Below, piece after piece: positions 35,779 through 46,099 of a stretch of DNA of 64,000 nt. The translations under genes and the position numbers were made by a program. The notes beneath the pieces are model-generated. The model did not search any database. It saw only the letters and a program-made list of their open reading frames with translations, and was not told where the DNA came from. Origin of the DNA: Flectobacillus major DSM 103. GTDB taxonomy: Bacteria; Bacteroidota; Bacteroidia; Cytophagales; Spirosomataceae. The stretch covers positions 109,690 to 173,689 of the forward strand of contig NZ_KE386492.1 in NCBI RefSeq assembly GCF_000427405.1, written 5' to 3'. Every line of letters starts with the position of its first letter. Position 1 is the first letter of the stretch.

Positions 35779-38088
35779 TTATTCGACTACTACCTTGCGT
35801 GTAATACTTCTACCATTTTGGCTAATTCTTAAAAAGTAAATTCCCCGAATAAGTCCTTCCGTATGTATTTGCTGATTGGTATTAGTGAAAGGATACGTTC
35901 GCCCCAAAGTATCAAATAGCTGAATATCAGCATTTTTTAATAATTCGGAAAGTTTTATACTAAAATTACCATTGTTGGGGTTGGGGTATATCTTTACTTG
36001 TTCATCTTCAAAAACCAACTCATTAGACAAAGGAATTGATATACTTATTTTTAGTGGTTCAGAAAGTTTTGTACAACCGTCTTTTGACACACTTACCCGA
36101 TAATTGCCCGATTTTTGAGCCTCGTAAACAAACGTACTTGCATTGGCCAGAAGCGAATCATTTTTGTACCATTGATAACTCAGGCCTACTCCAGTATTAG
36201 CAGTCATTTTTACCTTAAAAGGTTCGTAGACAACCCCTTTGACATCGGTAGTAATAGTGGCCTCTGGTGTAGGTTTTATCGTTACCTTAATAATATTGGT
36301 TTCGGTTTGACTTTGGCATATTTCGTCCCGAACAATAGCCGAATATAAACCCGAAGTTTCTGCAACAAAAGTATTGCTATTGACCAAAGGCATATCTTTA
36401 CCATCTTTTTGCCATTGATAAGTTGTGGCATCTTGTTTGGGTATCGATAATGACACTTTTGTACCCGAACATACTTCTGTTGCTCCTGCGGCTTCTATAG
36501 AAGTAGCATTATTATAAAAGCAGCGAGTAGAGTATTGGCGTAAAATATGTGAATTATAGCTATTGTCTTCGCCGTTTGTAATAGTTGTAAAAGTTTTGGT
36601 TTTAGTGTCAATATAATATCCAGACCGCAATGGATAGTAATTTTTAGGATAGTCAAAAAACCTTGATGTTTGGTAGGTTGATTTTGAAATAAAATCAATC
36701 TTGGTGTTTTGGCCATATCCTGTTGAATATATCCAATAGTCATTACCTTCGGTATCGCTGGTAAAAAAGTGATAGTCGTTGTCGCTACCTGCGGGTTTGG
36801 CTTTTTTCCAAACCAAGCTACCATCATTGATACGAACTTTTGAATAAAACTGTCCGTGGTTGATAAATAAAAAATCAGGACTAATAGTTGGGTAATAAAT
36901 AGTATCGTCTTTAAAAGACCACTTTATATTACTAGAAAGGTCATAGGCTACTACTTCGTTGAAGGTAATTCTATCACTTGCAACGGCTCTAGGTTTTTCT
37001 TTTAGAAGTGTAAAAACATAGCCACTAAAACCCACAAAATAGTCTGAATTAGCTATCTGCTTTACCCATCCTTTATTGGGTTCTTGGAAGTTGCCTACCC
37101 CCACGAATTTTGCCCCCGAATTGGCATTTATCTGAAACATTACCCTATCCTCATCAACCTGATAGGTAGCGGGTTCGTAAGCTCCAAAGAGGTTATTGTC
37201 TTTAAAACTAACGGTTTGATACTGACCTAGTTTATTAATTTTGATAAGATAAAAACCATCTTGTTTTTGGTGTACCAATACAATAGAGCTGGTAGAAACT
37301 TCTTCGTTGTTGTTAGCAACAATACTACCTTTGTTACTAAAAAAGGGATATGAGTCTATTTTTTCTTTCACAAAATCAACATAGCCCGTTTGTACACCTA
37401 AAGAATCATATTTATAAACCTCCTTACTTCCGATTAGCCAAAATCCTGCATCGGGCGATTTAATAACGGCCATTGGTTCTTTGCCAAAGCCTGAGCCGCT
37501 AGCTCCTAGTATGGGTACTTTCATTTTTTCTTTACCAAAGCTATCTAAAAATAGATACTCACCACTTTCAAGTCTGAAAAGAGTAAGCTTACTATTAGCA
37601 AGGCCTATAATGTTTTGATTAGATGTATATTGCCAAAGCATAGTACCTCCAAAAGTATATTTAAAAACGGCTTTTTCAGCATAAAAAACAATACCATCGG
37701 ACACCTCTGTAGATGAAATAATATTGGGCATATTGTGTTTGAGGGCCTTAACAAGTGATAGCTCTTGGTTAAATATCAATAGGCTATCAGGTGTAAATAC
37801 CCAGCTAACTTGTTTACCTCTTTTCAATTTAGAAAATACCCTTCCATACGCAAAATCTATTTCTTTTCCATCTTTATCGAATATACGATAGCCCATTGTT
37901 TGACCTGTAAATCCACTTAAAACGGTTACGATTGTTTTGCCAGATACCGTAACTTCCAGTGGAGTATAAGGCACATCATTTTCTAAATAAGTATCTTGTC
38001 GTTCCCATAATAACTTAGGGGCTTTTTGCCCAAAAGCTACGCCCGACATCGCTAGTAGTATAGCGAATAGAAAGGTAATTTTTTTCAT
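35779..38088 (-). CDS. T9SS cargo protein with propeller-like and Ig-like domains
   Basis: The protein has 769 residues with a signal peptide (1-20, ending VAFG). Residues ~25-520 form repeated beta strands of the PQQ/WD-propeller kind (VFKYTFGGTMLWQYTSNQN, DLSSNIKWSFKDDTIYY). Residues ~535-690 are two Ig-like domains (YQWQKDGKDMP, SYQWYKNDSLL). A type A type IX sorting domain ends the protein (VKIYPNPNNGNFSIKL, GIYFLRISQNGRSITRKV). It is exported to the surface, with no catalytic motif seen. It follows the sigma factor/anti-sigma-like pair on the same strand (42-base gap) and may be under its control. Confidence 0.8.
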   Translation of the reverse strand: MKKITFLFAILLAMSGVAFGQKAPKLLWERQDTYLENDVPYTPLEVTVSGKTIVTVLSGFTGQTMGYRIFDKDGKEIDFAYGRVFSKLKRGKQVSWVFTPDSLLIFNQELSLVKALKHNMPNIISSTEVSDGIVFYAEKAVFKYTFGGTMLWQYTSNQNIIGLANSKLTLFRLESGEYLFLDSFGKEKMKVPILGASGSGFGKEPMAVIKSPDAGFWLIGSKEVYKYDSLGVQTGYVDFVKEKIDSYPFFSNKGSIVANNNEEVSTSSIVLVHQKQDGFYLIKINKLGQYQTVSFKDNNLFGAYEPATYQVDEDRVMFQINANSGAKFVGVGNFQEPNKGWVKQIANSDYFVGFSGYVFTLLKEKPRAVASDRITFNEVVAYDLSSNIKWSFKDDTIYYPTISPDFLFINHGQFYSKVRINDGSLVWKKAKPAGSDNDYHFFTSDTEGNDYWIYSTGYGQNTKIDFISKSTYQTSRFFDYPKNYYPLRSGYYIDTKTKTFTTITNGEDNSYNSHILRQYSTRCFYNNATSIEAAGATEVCSGTKVSLSIPKQDATTYQWQKDGKDMPLVNSNTFVAETSGLYSAIVRDEICQSQTETNIIKVTIKPTPEATITTDVKGVVYEPFKVKMTANTGVGLSYQWYKNDSLLANASTFVYEAQKSGNYRVSVSKDGCTKLSEPLKISISIPLSNELVFEDEQVKIYPNPNNGNFSIKLSELLKNADIQLFDTLGRTYPFTNTNQQIHTEGLIRGIYFLRISQNGRSITRKVVVE

Positions 38089-38130
38089 ATTTTTGAATGG
38101 TTTATTTTCCTAAAAACACCTTAGGATAAT

Positions 38131-39432
38131 CTATTGAATTTTAAAGTTGAGTCCTATTTTTAAACCTAAGTTGTAGGCATTGGCCTGAATAAAGCTAGTT
38201 GAGCGATTAATATTGTTGAGCAAATAACTTGCGGTAGGTTCTACCGTCAGAAAACAATTGGGGCTGATAGTATGCCGTATTCCTCCAGAAATATTCAAAA
38301 AAGTATTGATTTGGCGGTTGGCGGGGTTGTACATCAACTGAGACCCCGCTGCGATGAAATAACGGTTGCGTTCGGATATACTCAAAAACCGCTGTACATT
38401 GGCCTCAATACCAATCATTTCTAGGTTTTCGCTCTCGATTTTACGTTGCCCTACCTGCTCAAGAGCATTATTTTGGGCAATATTTTTTACCAATATTTTA
38501 TCAGTAGAAATCTGATATTCAACCCATTGACGCATTCTAACATAAGAAAGGTTTCCTCTAAAGCTCCATGTCGTATTGATGTCTTTCGTGATACCTATAT
38601 CAAAAGCAAATCCATTGCGTTCTGGGTCAAACAAGTTACTTCTTTGCAAACTCAGTACCTCTGGATTATCTATTTTTAGGATTCTGTAGGTTTGTAAAGG
38701 CGTAATACCCATACTCAAATAGGTAGATTTGATAACAGGTTTTATTGTTTTTTTCAAGGTAATTGTCGGAATCGTCGGCAACACAAAATGGTTTTTGGCA
38801 AACAGCATTTTTTTGCTTGTCAAAATAGCCATATTTTCAATGGATATCTGACTCATATCGGCCCGACGAATAGGCCATTGAGCAACTAATTCATCTGCTA
38901 AATCAGTTTGTATATGCTGCTTGGTAGGTGTTGGTAATTGAGGTAATAAATACTTTTCATTTGCCTTTTTTTCGACCGAAACTATACTTTTGGCACTGCG
39001 ATTGACAAGTAATTTTTCGTGAGCAACGTTACGATTTTTAGTTTCTATTTTCTCTTCAAAATGATTAGTCTGGTTATTGGTAGGTATTTTATGAAAAATA
39101 TGCCCTTTTTCTATTTTTGTTACAAGAGCTTTTTTATTTATGGTTTCTTTTATACGAACCTTTTTCAAAACATTGGCATTGGGGGTTGAACTACTAAAGT
39201 CCAATACCTCTTTTGAGGTTTTAAGGGTCAAAAATACTGCGGTACTCAACAACAAAAGCAAGGCAATAATAGCCAAAACAACCCGCTTTGTCGGCTTGGT
39301 ATTAACAGCCTCGTTTGGACGAATAGATGCGTTGATATATTCCCATGATTGTTCGGATGGCTCAGGCTCATAATCCGAGAATGTATCTTGGAGCAGGCGT
39401 TTGAGTTTATCTTCTTCTTCTGGATTTTGCAT
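38131..39432 (-). CDS. Anti-sigma-like membrane protein with barrel-like C-terminus
   Basis: This 433-residue protein has an acidic cytoplasmic head (EEEDKLKRLLQDTFSDYEPEP, SWEYINASI, residues 1-45). One membrane segment follows at ~48-68 (VVLAIIALLLLLSTAVFLTL) and a long basic linker at ~90-215. The last ~190 residues are amphipathic strands ending GLKIGLNFKIQ, like an outer membrane barrel. It follows an ECF sigma factor by 76 bases, so the head may bind the sigma factor. Similar 'outer membrane beta-barrel protein' genes are common in Bacteroidota, but a head in the cytoplasm and a barrel-like tail in one chain is topologically odd. Confidence 0.6.
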   Translation of the reverse strand: MQNPEEEDKLKRLLQDTFSDYEPEPSEQSWEYINASIRPNEAVNTKPTKRVVLAIIALLLLLSTAVFLTLKTSKEVLDFSSSTPNANVLKKVRIKETINKKALVTKIEKGHIFHKIPTNNQTNHFEEKIETKNRNVAHEKLLVNRSAKSIVSVEKKANEKYLLPQLPTPTKQHIQTDLADELVAQWPIRRADMSQISIENMAILTSKKMLFAKNHFVLPTIPTITLKKTIKPVIKSTYLSMGITPLQTYRILKIDNPEVLSLQRSNLFDPERNGFAFDIGITKDINTTWSFRGNLSYVRMRQWVEYQISTDKILVKNIAQNNALEQVGQRKIESENLEMIGIEANVQRFLSISERNRYFIAAGSQLMYNPANRQINTFLNISGGIRHTISPNCFLTVEPTASYLLNNINRSTSFIQANAYNLGLKIGLNFKIQ

Positions 39433-39508
39433 TTTTATTTTCTCCTTTTGGGTTGCTGTAATACGATATTATTAGCTGTCATTTTGGCTTTTGGCCTATA
39501 TGTACTTT

Positions 39509-40054
39509 TCAGACCTTTTGATAGCCAATCTTTAGTAATTCTTTTTTCAATAAATTTCGCCCTCTCGACAACTGCGACTTGGATGTTCCTTCTGTAACAT
39601 TCAACATTTCAGCTATTTCGATATGATTATAGCCATCTATCAAATATAAGTTGATAACCAACCTATAGCCATCGGGTAAGGCGTTGATAACCTGCAATAT
39701 TTGCTCTCGTCCAAGACTTGAAAATATATCTTCGTGGCCATCTATAATATCAGCGGCTTGTTCATACCCCATCTGTTCTCGTTCATGAATCGCATGTCTG
39801 TAATGGTCAATAGCAGTACGAATCACCGTAGATTTTACCCAATAATTAACAGCGTCTATGTTTTCGAGGGTATGAATATGCTTGAAAATTTTGATAAACG
39901 CCTCTTGGAAAATATCTTCTGCTTCGGCCACTGTATGTGCGTAACGCCTACATACCCCCAAAAGCCGACCTTTGTATAGATTATAAAAGGCTGTTTGTGC
40001 TTTGGGGTCGTTGCGTTGACAAGCAATGACTAAATCTTTTTCGTTATTGGGCAT
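39509..40054 (-). CDS. ECF RNA polymerase sigma factor
   Basis: This 181-residue protein has the two sigma domains. Region 2 has DPKAQTAFYNLYKGRLLGVC and DIFQEAFIKIF around residues 15-60. Region 4 has INALPDGYRLVINLYLIDGYNHIEIAEML with the recognition helix EGTSKSQLSRGRNLLKK near 150-170. It directs polymerase to a dedicated set of promoters, which cannot be identified here. The two genes downstream (membrane-anchored barrel-like protein, T9SS cargo) are on the same strand and are likely partners or targets. Confidence 0.9.
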   Translation of the reverse strand: MPNNEKDLVIACQRNDPKAQTAFYNLYKGRLLGVCRRYAHTVAEAEDIFQEAFIKIFKHIHTLENIDAVNYWVKSTVIRTAIDHYRHAIHEREQMGYEQAADIIDGHEDIFSSLGREQILQVINALPDGYRLVINLYLIDGYNHIEIAEMLNVTEGTSKSQLSRGRNLLKKELLKIGYQKV

Positions 40055-40127
40055 TTATTAATAGTAATATGCAAAAATCTCTGAACGATGATTAAAATAA
40101 CCATTATCTAGGCTAAGTTTTTGCCAT

Positions 40128-41345
40128 TTATTGAATTTGATACTGGTAAATAATCTTTCCATCGCTAGCAAAGCGAATTGCATGGCGGTTGCTACCTTGT
40201 TTGATTTCAACCTGAAAATGATTAGGTTCAAAAGCAATACCAGAGCTTGGGTTATAAGGATTATATACAACTGTAGCATTGACTACCCCCCAACTAGGAA
40301 ACGTAGCTGTTAAGGTTTTTTTGACAACATCGGGCAGTTGGTTTTCGGCTAATACTTGTGTATGTATAATCATTAAATCATTTTGTTGGGCTTGCTCATG
40401 TATAATCACATACCCATCTGTTTGTCCCACTTTTATAGCTACAAAAGTGGTTGTATTTTGACCAAAAATGGTTTTGGTAAGCCCATAATCAAACTGCCAA
40501 GCAGGAAGGTTTGTCTGCAAATAGGCTGTAATTACCGCAGGCACAGCCGTTTTATTCAAAATTTTGTAAGCAAAATTATTCTCGATAAAAGATACCCACT
40601 GCAAAACCTGACCCGTCTCGGAAATCAATATTTCTGAAGTTTGTAAAGCTCCATTCAATAATTCCCTATAATTCAAGACGATTTTATAGGATTTATCTAC
40701 CAACTGATATACAATAATACTTGCACTTTTGAGCTGGTTATCACTAACAAATTGCTTAACAACCATCGGGATTTGTGTATCGTAAGTGACTTGTTCGGTA
40801 TTTGTAAAAATAATAGCTAAATATTTTTCGGCTGGAACAACCTGTTCTCTAACAAAATTATAACTAGCGTCATAATACAAATGTAAGATGCTATTATTCG
40901 CTGTTTTGACCACCATTTTATACCCATCTGTTACACTTGCCGACTTCATCAAATCGTACACCGCTACCAATTGAGTATCCTTATAATTAGTTGAATAGTG
41001 CTGTTTGATAGCCTCTGGTAAGTTTTTGGGCATACCAACCAAATTATTAGAATCAATAATTTCACCTTGATAATCAACCAAAGAAAGAACCTTACCTACC
41101 GATGTAGCAAAGGCTGTCTGCCAAGTTTTATCCTTTTCCAAAGGTTCAAAAATAAAAGCACCAACCCCTGGATAAGTTTGCTTAAAAACTTCGGTACTAG
41201 CTTGTGGAATCGTTGGCGGAGCAGTAGGCTTTGTTTCGTCAATCACTTTATCACAGCTTGACAAGGTAGCCATGCACAAAATAGCCCCAAGTAACCTACA
41301 AGGTTCTACAAGCTTTTGCTTATGTATGTCAGAAAATAGTATCAT
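40128..41345 (-). CDS. PepSY-like lipoprotein with repeated domains
   Basis: The protein has 405 residues with a lipoprotein signal (MATLSSC, Cys at 31 of the long signal). Four or so repeats of the PepSY-like/DUF2874 kind follow, each with a helix ending in Y-P/W and antiparallel strands (EVFKQTYPGVGAFIFEP, AIKQHYSTNYKDTQLVAVYDL, AYLQTNLPAWQFDYG, TLTATFPSWGVVNATVVYN). Such domains occur in periplasmic inhibitors and sensors. It lies 73 bases upstream of the sigma factor on the same strand, so a signalling role for that sigma factor is possible but only suggested by position. Confidence 0.6.
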   Translation of the reverse strand: MILFSDIHKQKLVEPCRLLGAILCMATLSSCDKVIDETKPTAPPTIPQASTEVFKQTYPGVGAFIFEPLEKDKTWQTAFATSVGKVLSLVDYQGEIIDSNNLVGMPKNLPEAIKQHYSTNYKDTQLVAVYDLMKSASVTDGYKMVVKTANNSILHLYYDASYNFVREQVVPAEKYLAIIFTNTEQVTYDTQIPMVVKQFVSDNQLKSASIIVYQLVDKSYKIVLNYRELLNGALQTSEILISETGQVLQWVSFIENNFAYKILNKTAVPAVITAYLQTNLPAWQFDYGLTKTIFGQNTTTFVAIKVGQTDGYVIIHEQAQQNDLMIIHTQVLAENQLPDVVKKTLTATFPSWGVVNATVVYNPYNPSSGIAFEPNHFQVEIKQGSNRHAIRFASDGKIIYQYQIQ

Positions 41346-41521
41346 ATATTTATGGTTGAAGGTACATCAATATGGCCCTCTCAAAAACACCGACGTAAGT
41401 CACTCCCAAAAGGGTTGCATCAATATCAAAAAAATCTCAACTTATTACTAATCTATTAGGATCAATCGTACCAAACGATGAGGTAATTTGCTGAATAAGT
41501 CTATTTTTTAGTATTATGTCT

Positions 41522-41529
41522 TAACTTTG
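41522..41529 (+). promoter_or_regulatory. Promoter -7 box of the U32 peptidase gene
   Basis: TAACTTTG fits TAnnTTTG, 44 bases before the start at 41574. No clear -33 box at normal spacing. Confidence 0.45.
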
Positions 41530-41573
41530 CGGTTTATTGCAATTATCATTAAAACATAGTACGTTACTATTGT

Positions 41574-43463
41574 ATGAAAAAGAAAGTTGAAATTCTTGCA
41601 CCTGCCAAAAACCTATACCAAGGTATGGCAGCTATCAACGCAGGTGCAGATGCTGTATATATGGGAGCTCACCAGTTCGGGGCTCGTTCTAATGCTACCA
41701 ATTCTGTCGAAGATGTGGCCGAAATGGTAAAATATGCCCATTTGTTTAAAGCAAAAGTATTTGTCGTAATTAATACGATATTGTACGATAACGAACTAGA
41801 ACAATGTAGAAAACTCATTTATGAGTTGTATGATATTGGCGTTGATGCCTTGATTATTCAAGATATGGCAATCATGGAAATGGATCTGCCACCTATCGTG
41901 ATTCATGCAAGTACCCAAGCCAACAACAGAGATGCCCAGCACGTAAAGTTTTTGCACGATGCTGGTATGAAGCGTGTCGTTTTGGCCAGAGAATTGAACT
42001 TAGATCAAGTTCGAGAAATCAGCGAAGCGACAGACGTAGAATTAGAATTCTTTGTGTCGGGAGCATTGTGTGTATCATTTAGTGGTAATTGCTACATGAG
42101 TGTTGCCAATGGCGAACGCAGTGCCAACCGTGGTTCGTGTGCACAAAACTGCCGTTTGCCTTATCAGCTAATTGACGGCACTGGCAAAACCTTGATTGCC
42201 AATAGCCATTTATTATCTATCAAAGATTTAGATTTAAGCGACCAACTTCCCAATTTAATTGAAGCGGGTGTTACTTCTTTCAAAATTGAAGGTCGTTTGA
42301 AAGACATCGTTTACGTAAAAAATAATACTTCTTATTTGCGTAAAAAATTAGATAGTTTCTTGGAAGGAAACGAAAAATACGAAAAAGCTTCATCGGGAAG
42401 AACCTTCTATAACTTTGAACCAGAAATGGATAGAAGTTTTAACCGTGGCTATACCGACTATTTTGTTAATAAACGCAAAGAGAAAATTGGTTCTTGGGAA
42501 AGCCCAAAATCAAAAGGGCAGTATATAGGTAAAGTGCTAGAAATCAAAGCCAATGGCTATATTATCGAGAATTACGAAATCTTGAATAATGGCGATGGCC
42601 TGTATTTTGTCAACGAAAATGGCGAAGCAGATGGTGCTCAAATCAATATCATTTTCAATAATATTGTGATTCCTAATACTTTCAAGCCATTGGCAATTGG
42701 CACAGAGATTTACCGAAACTCTGACGCTGAATTCAACAAAATGGTTGAGAAGGAAAACAGTGCAGTGCGTAAAATTGGCGTTTCACTGAAATTCACAGAA
42801 ACAGCCGATGGTTTTCAGCTATTGGCTGTCGACGAAGACGGCCATCAAGCTGTACAAAGCTTCCAAACTACCAAAGAATTAGCCAAAAGTCAGGAATCAG
42901 TAATTCCGAATATCAAAAAGAATCTGGCTAAAACAGGCAATACGCCTTTTATTGTTGACGAAATTGAGGTTGAATTATCGAGCAACTGGTTCTTACCAAT
43001 TTCAAAAGTCAACGAAATCAGAAGAGAGGTTTTAGAACAACTGGTTGATATTCGGGTAAAAGAATACCACCGAGAAGAATCCCAAATCAAAAAGACCAAC
43101 CACCCATATCCAGTACAAAAACTTGATTTTATGTACAATGTGTCGAATAAAATGGCGAGAGCTTTCTATAAAAGACATGGCGTAACCGAAATCGAAAAAG
43201 CTTTTGAATTACAATGGGACCCAGGAAAAGCAAGAGTAATGACTACTAAATATTGCGTAAAATACGAATTAGGCAAATGTGCCAGATTCCAGCGCGATAC
43301 GATGGGCGAAAAACTGGTAGAACCACTAACGCTAAAACATGGCGAAAATGAGTACAAATTGAAATTCAATTGCAAACCTTGCGAAATGGAAATTTGGGAA
43401 AAAGACGCTGAATTAGAGTTTGAAGACGAAGACGAACAATTGGGCTATGTACCAAGAAGATAA
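41574..43463 (+). CDS. U32 family peptidase-like RNA hydroxylation protein
   Basis: This 629-residue cytosolic protein has the U32 core (EILAPAKNLYQGMAAINAGADAVYMG, then IHASTQANNRDA, GALCVSFSGNCYMS and NRGSCAQNCRLPY, whose cysteines bind an Fe-S cluster). It continues with FKIEGRLKDIVYVKN and a C-terminal extension with a second cysteine set (TKYCVKYELGKCARF, CKPCEMEIW). The length and C-terminal half match E. coli RlhA (YdcP, 23S rRNA C2501 hydroxylation) better than the shorter TrhP (YegQ, tRNA). Assignment to one of the two is tentative. It is a single gene with its own promoter and terminator. Confidence 0.85.
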   Translation: MKKKVEILAPAKNLYQGMAAINAGADAVYMGAHQFGARSNATNSVEDVAEMVKYAHLFKAKVFVVINTILYDNELEQCRKLIYELYDIGVDALIIQDMAIMEMDLPPIVIHASTQANNRDAQHVKFLHDAGMKRVVLARELNLDQVREISEATDVELEFFVSGALCVSFSGNCYMSVANGERSANRGSCAQNCRLPYQLIDGTGKTLIANSHLLSIKDLDLSDQLPNLIEAGVTSFKIEGRLKDIVYVKNNTSYLRKKLDSFLEGNEKYEKASSGRTFYNFEPEMDRSFNRGYTDYFVNKRKEKIGSWESPKSKGQYIGKVLEIKANGYIIENYEILNNGDGLYFVNENGEADGAQINIIFNNIVIPNTFKPLAIGTEIYRNSDAEFNKMVEKENSAVRKIGVSLKFTETADGFQLLAVDEDGHQAVQSFQTTKELAKSQESVIPNIKKNLAKTGNTPFIVDEIEVELSSNWFLPISKVNEIRREVLEQLVDIRVKEYHREESQIKKTNHPYPVQKLDFMYNVSNKMARAFYKRHGVTEIEKAFELQWDPGKARVMTTKYCVKYELGKCARFQRDTMGEKLVEPLTLKHGENEYKLKFNCKPCEMEIWEKDAELEFEDEDEQLGYVPRR

Positions 43464-43483
43464 ATAGTATTTCATTTTCATAA

Positions 43484-43535
43484 AAAATCCCCGATGTATG
43501 TAGAAGTTCTAAAAGCTACTTATATCGGGGATTTT
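43484..43535 (+). terminator. Terminator of the U32 peptidase gene
   Basis: AAAATCCCCGAT (43484-43495) pairs with ATCGGGGATTTT (43524-43535), followed by T's. The remaining bases up to 43766 are AT-rich and show no remnant or clear promoter box. Confidence 0.85.
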
Positions 43536-43766
43536 GTTTTTAGCCATTAGGCAAATCAGCTTCCACAAGCATTTTATATACTCTAACCACAATCATCAAT
43601 GCCTTGATAAAACCAATTTAACTGATAAAAACACCTATTTATCGAGTAAAATGACTCATTAGCCGTTTAAAAACAGAATTGTATATAATATTTTAATATA
43701 AAATAGTATTTATTCTTTACTTTGTATCATTATAATAAAATAAATCAATTATATACCATATATTAT

Positions 43767-46088
43767 ATGAAATACACAAATACAATTCTTTTAACGCTTT
43801 TTCTTTCTTGTTCATTGAAGGGGCAAAGCCAGAAATATACCATTGAGCAAAAAGGCTCGCTTGCCTTTATCCAGAACAAAGGAGGGCAAAAAATAGGCTA
43901 CTCCAATACTTCTGGTATAAAGATTTTGACGGCAAATGGTTGGGCTTTTAAGGATTTGAATAAAAATGGGAAGCTCGACAAATACGAAGATTGGCGTTTG
44001 CCGATTGATGAGCGTGCCAAAGATTTGGCCTCAAAAATGAGTATCGAGCAAATTGCAGGCTTAATGTTGTATTCAGCCCACCAGTCAATTCCTGCACGTG
44101 CAGGAGGGTATTTTGCAGGTACATACAAAGGAAAGCCTTTCAAAGATGGTGACGTAAATCCTGAAGAATTAACCGACCAACAAATGCAATTTCTGGAGAA
44201 GGACAATCTTCGTCATGTATTGGTAACCGTTGTAAAATCGCCAGAAGTAGCCGCAAAGTGGAATAACAACTTACAGGCATTTGTAGAAGGAATTGGCTTG
44301 GGCGTACCAGCCAACAATAGTTCAGACCCCCGTCATGGAACACTAGCTAGTGCCGAATACAATGCCGCTGCAGGAGGCACAATCTCAATGTGGCCGGGGT
44401 CGTTGGGCTTGGCTGCCACTTTTGACCCAGCTATTGTACAAAAATTTGGCGAAGTAGCCGCCGCCGAATACCGTGCATTGGGTATAACTACAGCATTGTC
44501 GCCACAGGTAGATATTGCTACCGAACCTCGCTGGAGCAGGGTAAGTGGTACTTTTGGTGAAAACCCTTATTTGGCATCGGCTATGGCACAAGCTTATATT
44601 GATGGTTTTCAGACATCTTTGGGCAAAAAAGAAATAGCCAACGGTTGGGGCTTCGGTAGTGTCAATGCAATGGTGAAGCACTGGCCTGGTGGTGGCTCGG
44701 GCGAGGGTGGTCGTGATGCCCATTATGCCAATGGTAAATTTGCGGTTTATCCAGGCAATAATTTTGCTCAGCACTTTATCCCGTTTACAGAAGGGGCATT
44801 CAAACTAAAAGGCAAAACCAAAATGGCTTCTGCAGTTATGCCTTATTATACTATTTCATGGAATCAAGATACCAAGAATAAGGAAAATGTAGGAAATAGC
44901 TATAACAAGTACATTATCAACGATTTGCTTCGTGAAAAATATCAGTTTGATGGTGTTGCTTGTACCGATTGGAGCATTACGCACGAGCATAAAGTGATGG
45001 ACAGTTTCTTGGATGGAAAACCTTGGGGACTCGAAAAACTCAATGAAGGCGAGCTACACTATAAGGCTTTGATGGCGGGTGTCGACCAATTTGGTGGTAA
45101 TAATGCCGCTGGGCCTATTATTGAAGCATATACAATGGGCGTAAAAGAACACGGCGAAGCATGGATGCGTGCCAGAATGGAAAAATCGGCGGTAAGATTG
45201 CTAAGAAATATTTTTAGAGTAGGCGTTTTTGAAAATCCTTATTTGGATATTGAAGACACCCGACAAACAGTAGGCAAGCCTGAGTTTATGCAGGCAGGCT
45301 ACGAAGCTCAACTGAAATCAATCGTATTGCTGAAAAACAAAGGAAATGTTTTGCCACTACAACAAGGAAAAACTGTATATGTACCTAAAAGGTATACCCC
45401 AAAAAGCAGAAACTTTTTAGGTATCGAAACGCCCGAATCGTTGGAATATCCTGTCAATATGAATATTGTAAAAAAATACTTTAAAGTAACCGATAATCCC
45501 GAAGAAGCTGATTATGCTTTGGTATTTGTCAATAATCCAAGTACGGGGATTGGTTATAGCAAAGATGACGTAGCCGCTGGTGGCAATGGCTATGTACCTA
45601 TTAGTTTGCAATATGGCGAATACAAAGCTACTGAAGCTCGTGAGGTGAGTATTGCAGGAGGTGATGTTTTAGAAAACTTTACCAACCGTAGCTATAAAAA
45701 CAAAAGTATCAAGGCTAGTAATATTACAGACTTGAGTATGATTTTGGAAACCAAAGAAAAAATGAAAGGTAAACCTGTTATTGTTTCTGTTTCTATGGAT
45801 AACCCTATGATATTTAATGAATTTGAAAAACAAGTAGAAGGTATTTTAGTGAATTTTAAAGTACAAGATCAAGCTATTTTTGAGCTTTTGGCAGGACAAA
45901 AAGAGCCGTCAGCTTTGTTGCCTTTACAAATGCCCGCCAATATGAGTACCGTAGAAAAACAGGCCGAAGATGTACCACATGATATGCTGGCTCACAAAGA
46001 CTCAGAAGGAAATGTATATGATTTTGGCTTTGGCCTCAACTGGAAAGGAGTGATTAAAGATGCTCGTACAACATTGTTTAAAAAATAG
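43767..46088 (+). CDS. GH3 family beta-glycosidase, exported
   Basis: The protein has 773 residues from the ATG at 43767; an in-frame TTG at 43722 is less likely because the signal peptide (MKYTNTILLTLFLSCSLKGQ) starts here. The N-terminal TIM barrel has LASKMSIEQIAGLMLYS, SPQVDIATEPRWSRVSGTFGE and VKHWPGGGSGEGGRD. The nucleophile aspartate is in GVACTDWSITHEH near residue 399. The C-terminal alpha/beta sandwich has LKSIVLLKNKGNVLPL. It is a beta-glucosidase/xylosidase-type enzyme acting in the periplasm. It leads a plus-strand cluster with an exported isomerase, a TonB receptor and a phosphodiesterase. Substrate not readable. Confidence 0.9.
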   Translation: MKYTNTILLTLFLSCSLKGQSQKYTIEQKGSLAFIQNKGGQKIGYSNTSGIKILTANGWAFKDLNKNGKLDKYEDWRLPIDERAKDLASKMSIEQIAGLMLYSAHQSIPARAGGYFAGTYKGKPFKDGDVNPEELTDQQMQFLEKDNLRHVLVTVVKSPEVAAKWNNNLQAFVEGIGLGVPANNSSDPRHGTLASAEYNAAAGGTISMWPGSLGLAATFDPAIVQKFGEVAAAEYRALGITTALSPQVDIATEPRWSRVSGTFGENPYLASAMAQAYIDGFQTSLGKKEIANGWGFGSVNAMVKHWPGGGSGEGGRDAHYANGKFAVYPGNNFAQHFIPFTEGAFKLKGKTKMASAVMPYYTISWNQDTKNKENVGNSYNKYIINDLLREKYQFDGVACTDWSITHEHKVMDSFLDGKPWGLEKLNEGELHYKALMAGVDQFGGNNAAGPIIEAYTMGVKEHGEAWMRARMEKSAVRLLRNIFRVGVFENPYLDIEDTRQTVGKPEFMQAGYEAQLKSIVLLKNKGNVLPLQQGKTVYVPKRYTPKSRNFLGIETPESLEYPVNMNIVKKYFKVTDNPEEADYALVFVNNPSTGIGYSKDDVAAGGNGYVPISLQYGEYKATEAREVSIAGGDVLENFTNRSYKNKSIKASNITDLSMILETKEKMKGKPVIVSVSMDNPMIFNEFEKQVEGILVNFKVQDQAIFELLAGQKEPSALLPLQMPANMSTVEKQAEDVPHDMLAHKDSEGNVYDFGFGLNWKGVIKDARTTLFKK

Positions 46089-46099
46089 ATAAAGCAGGT

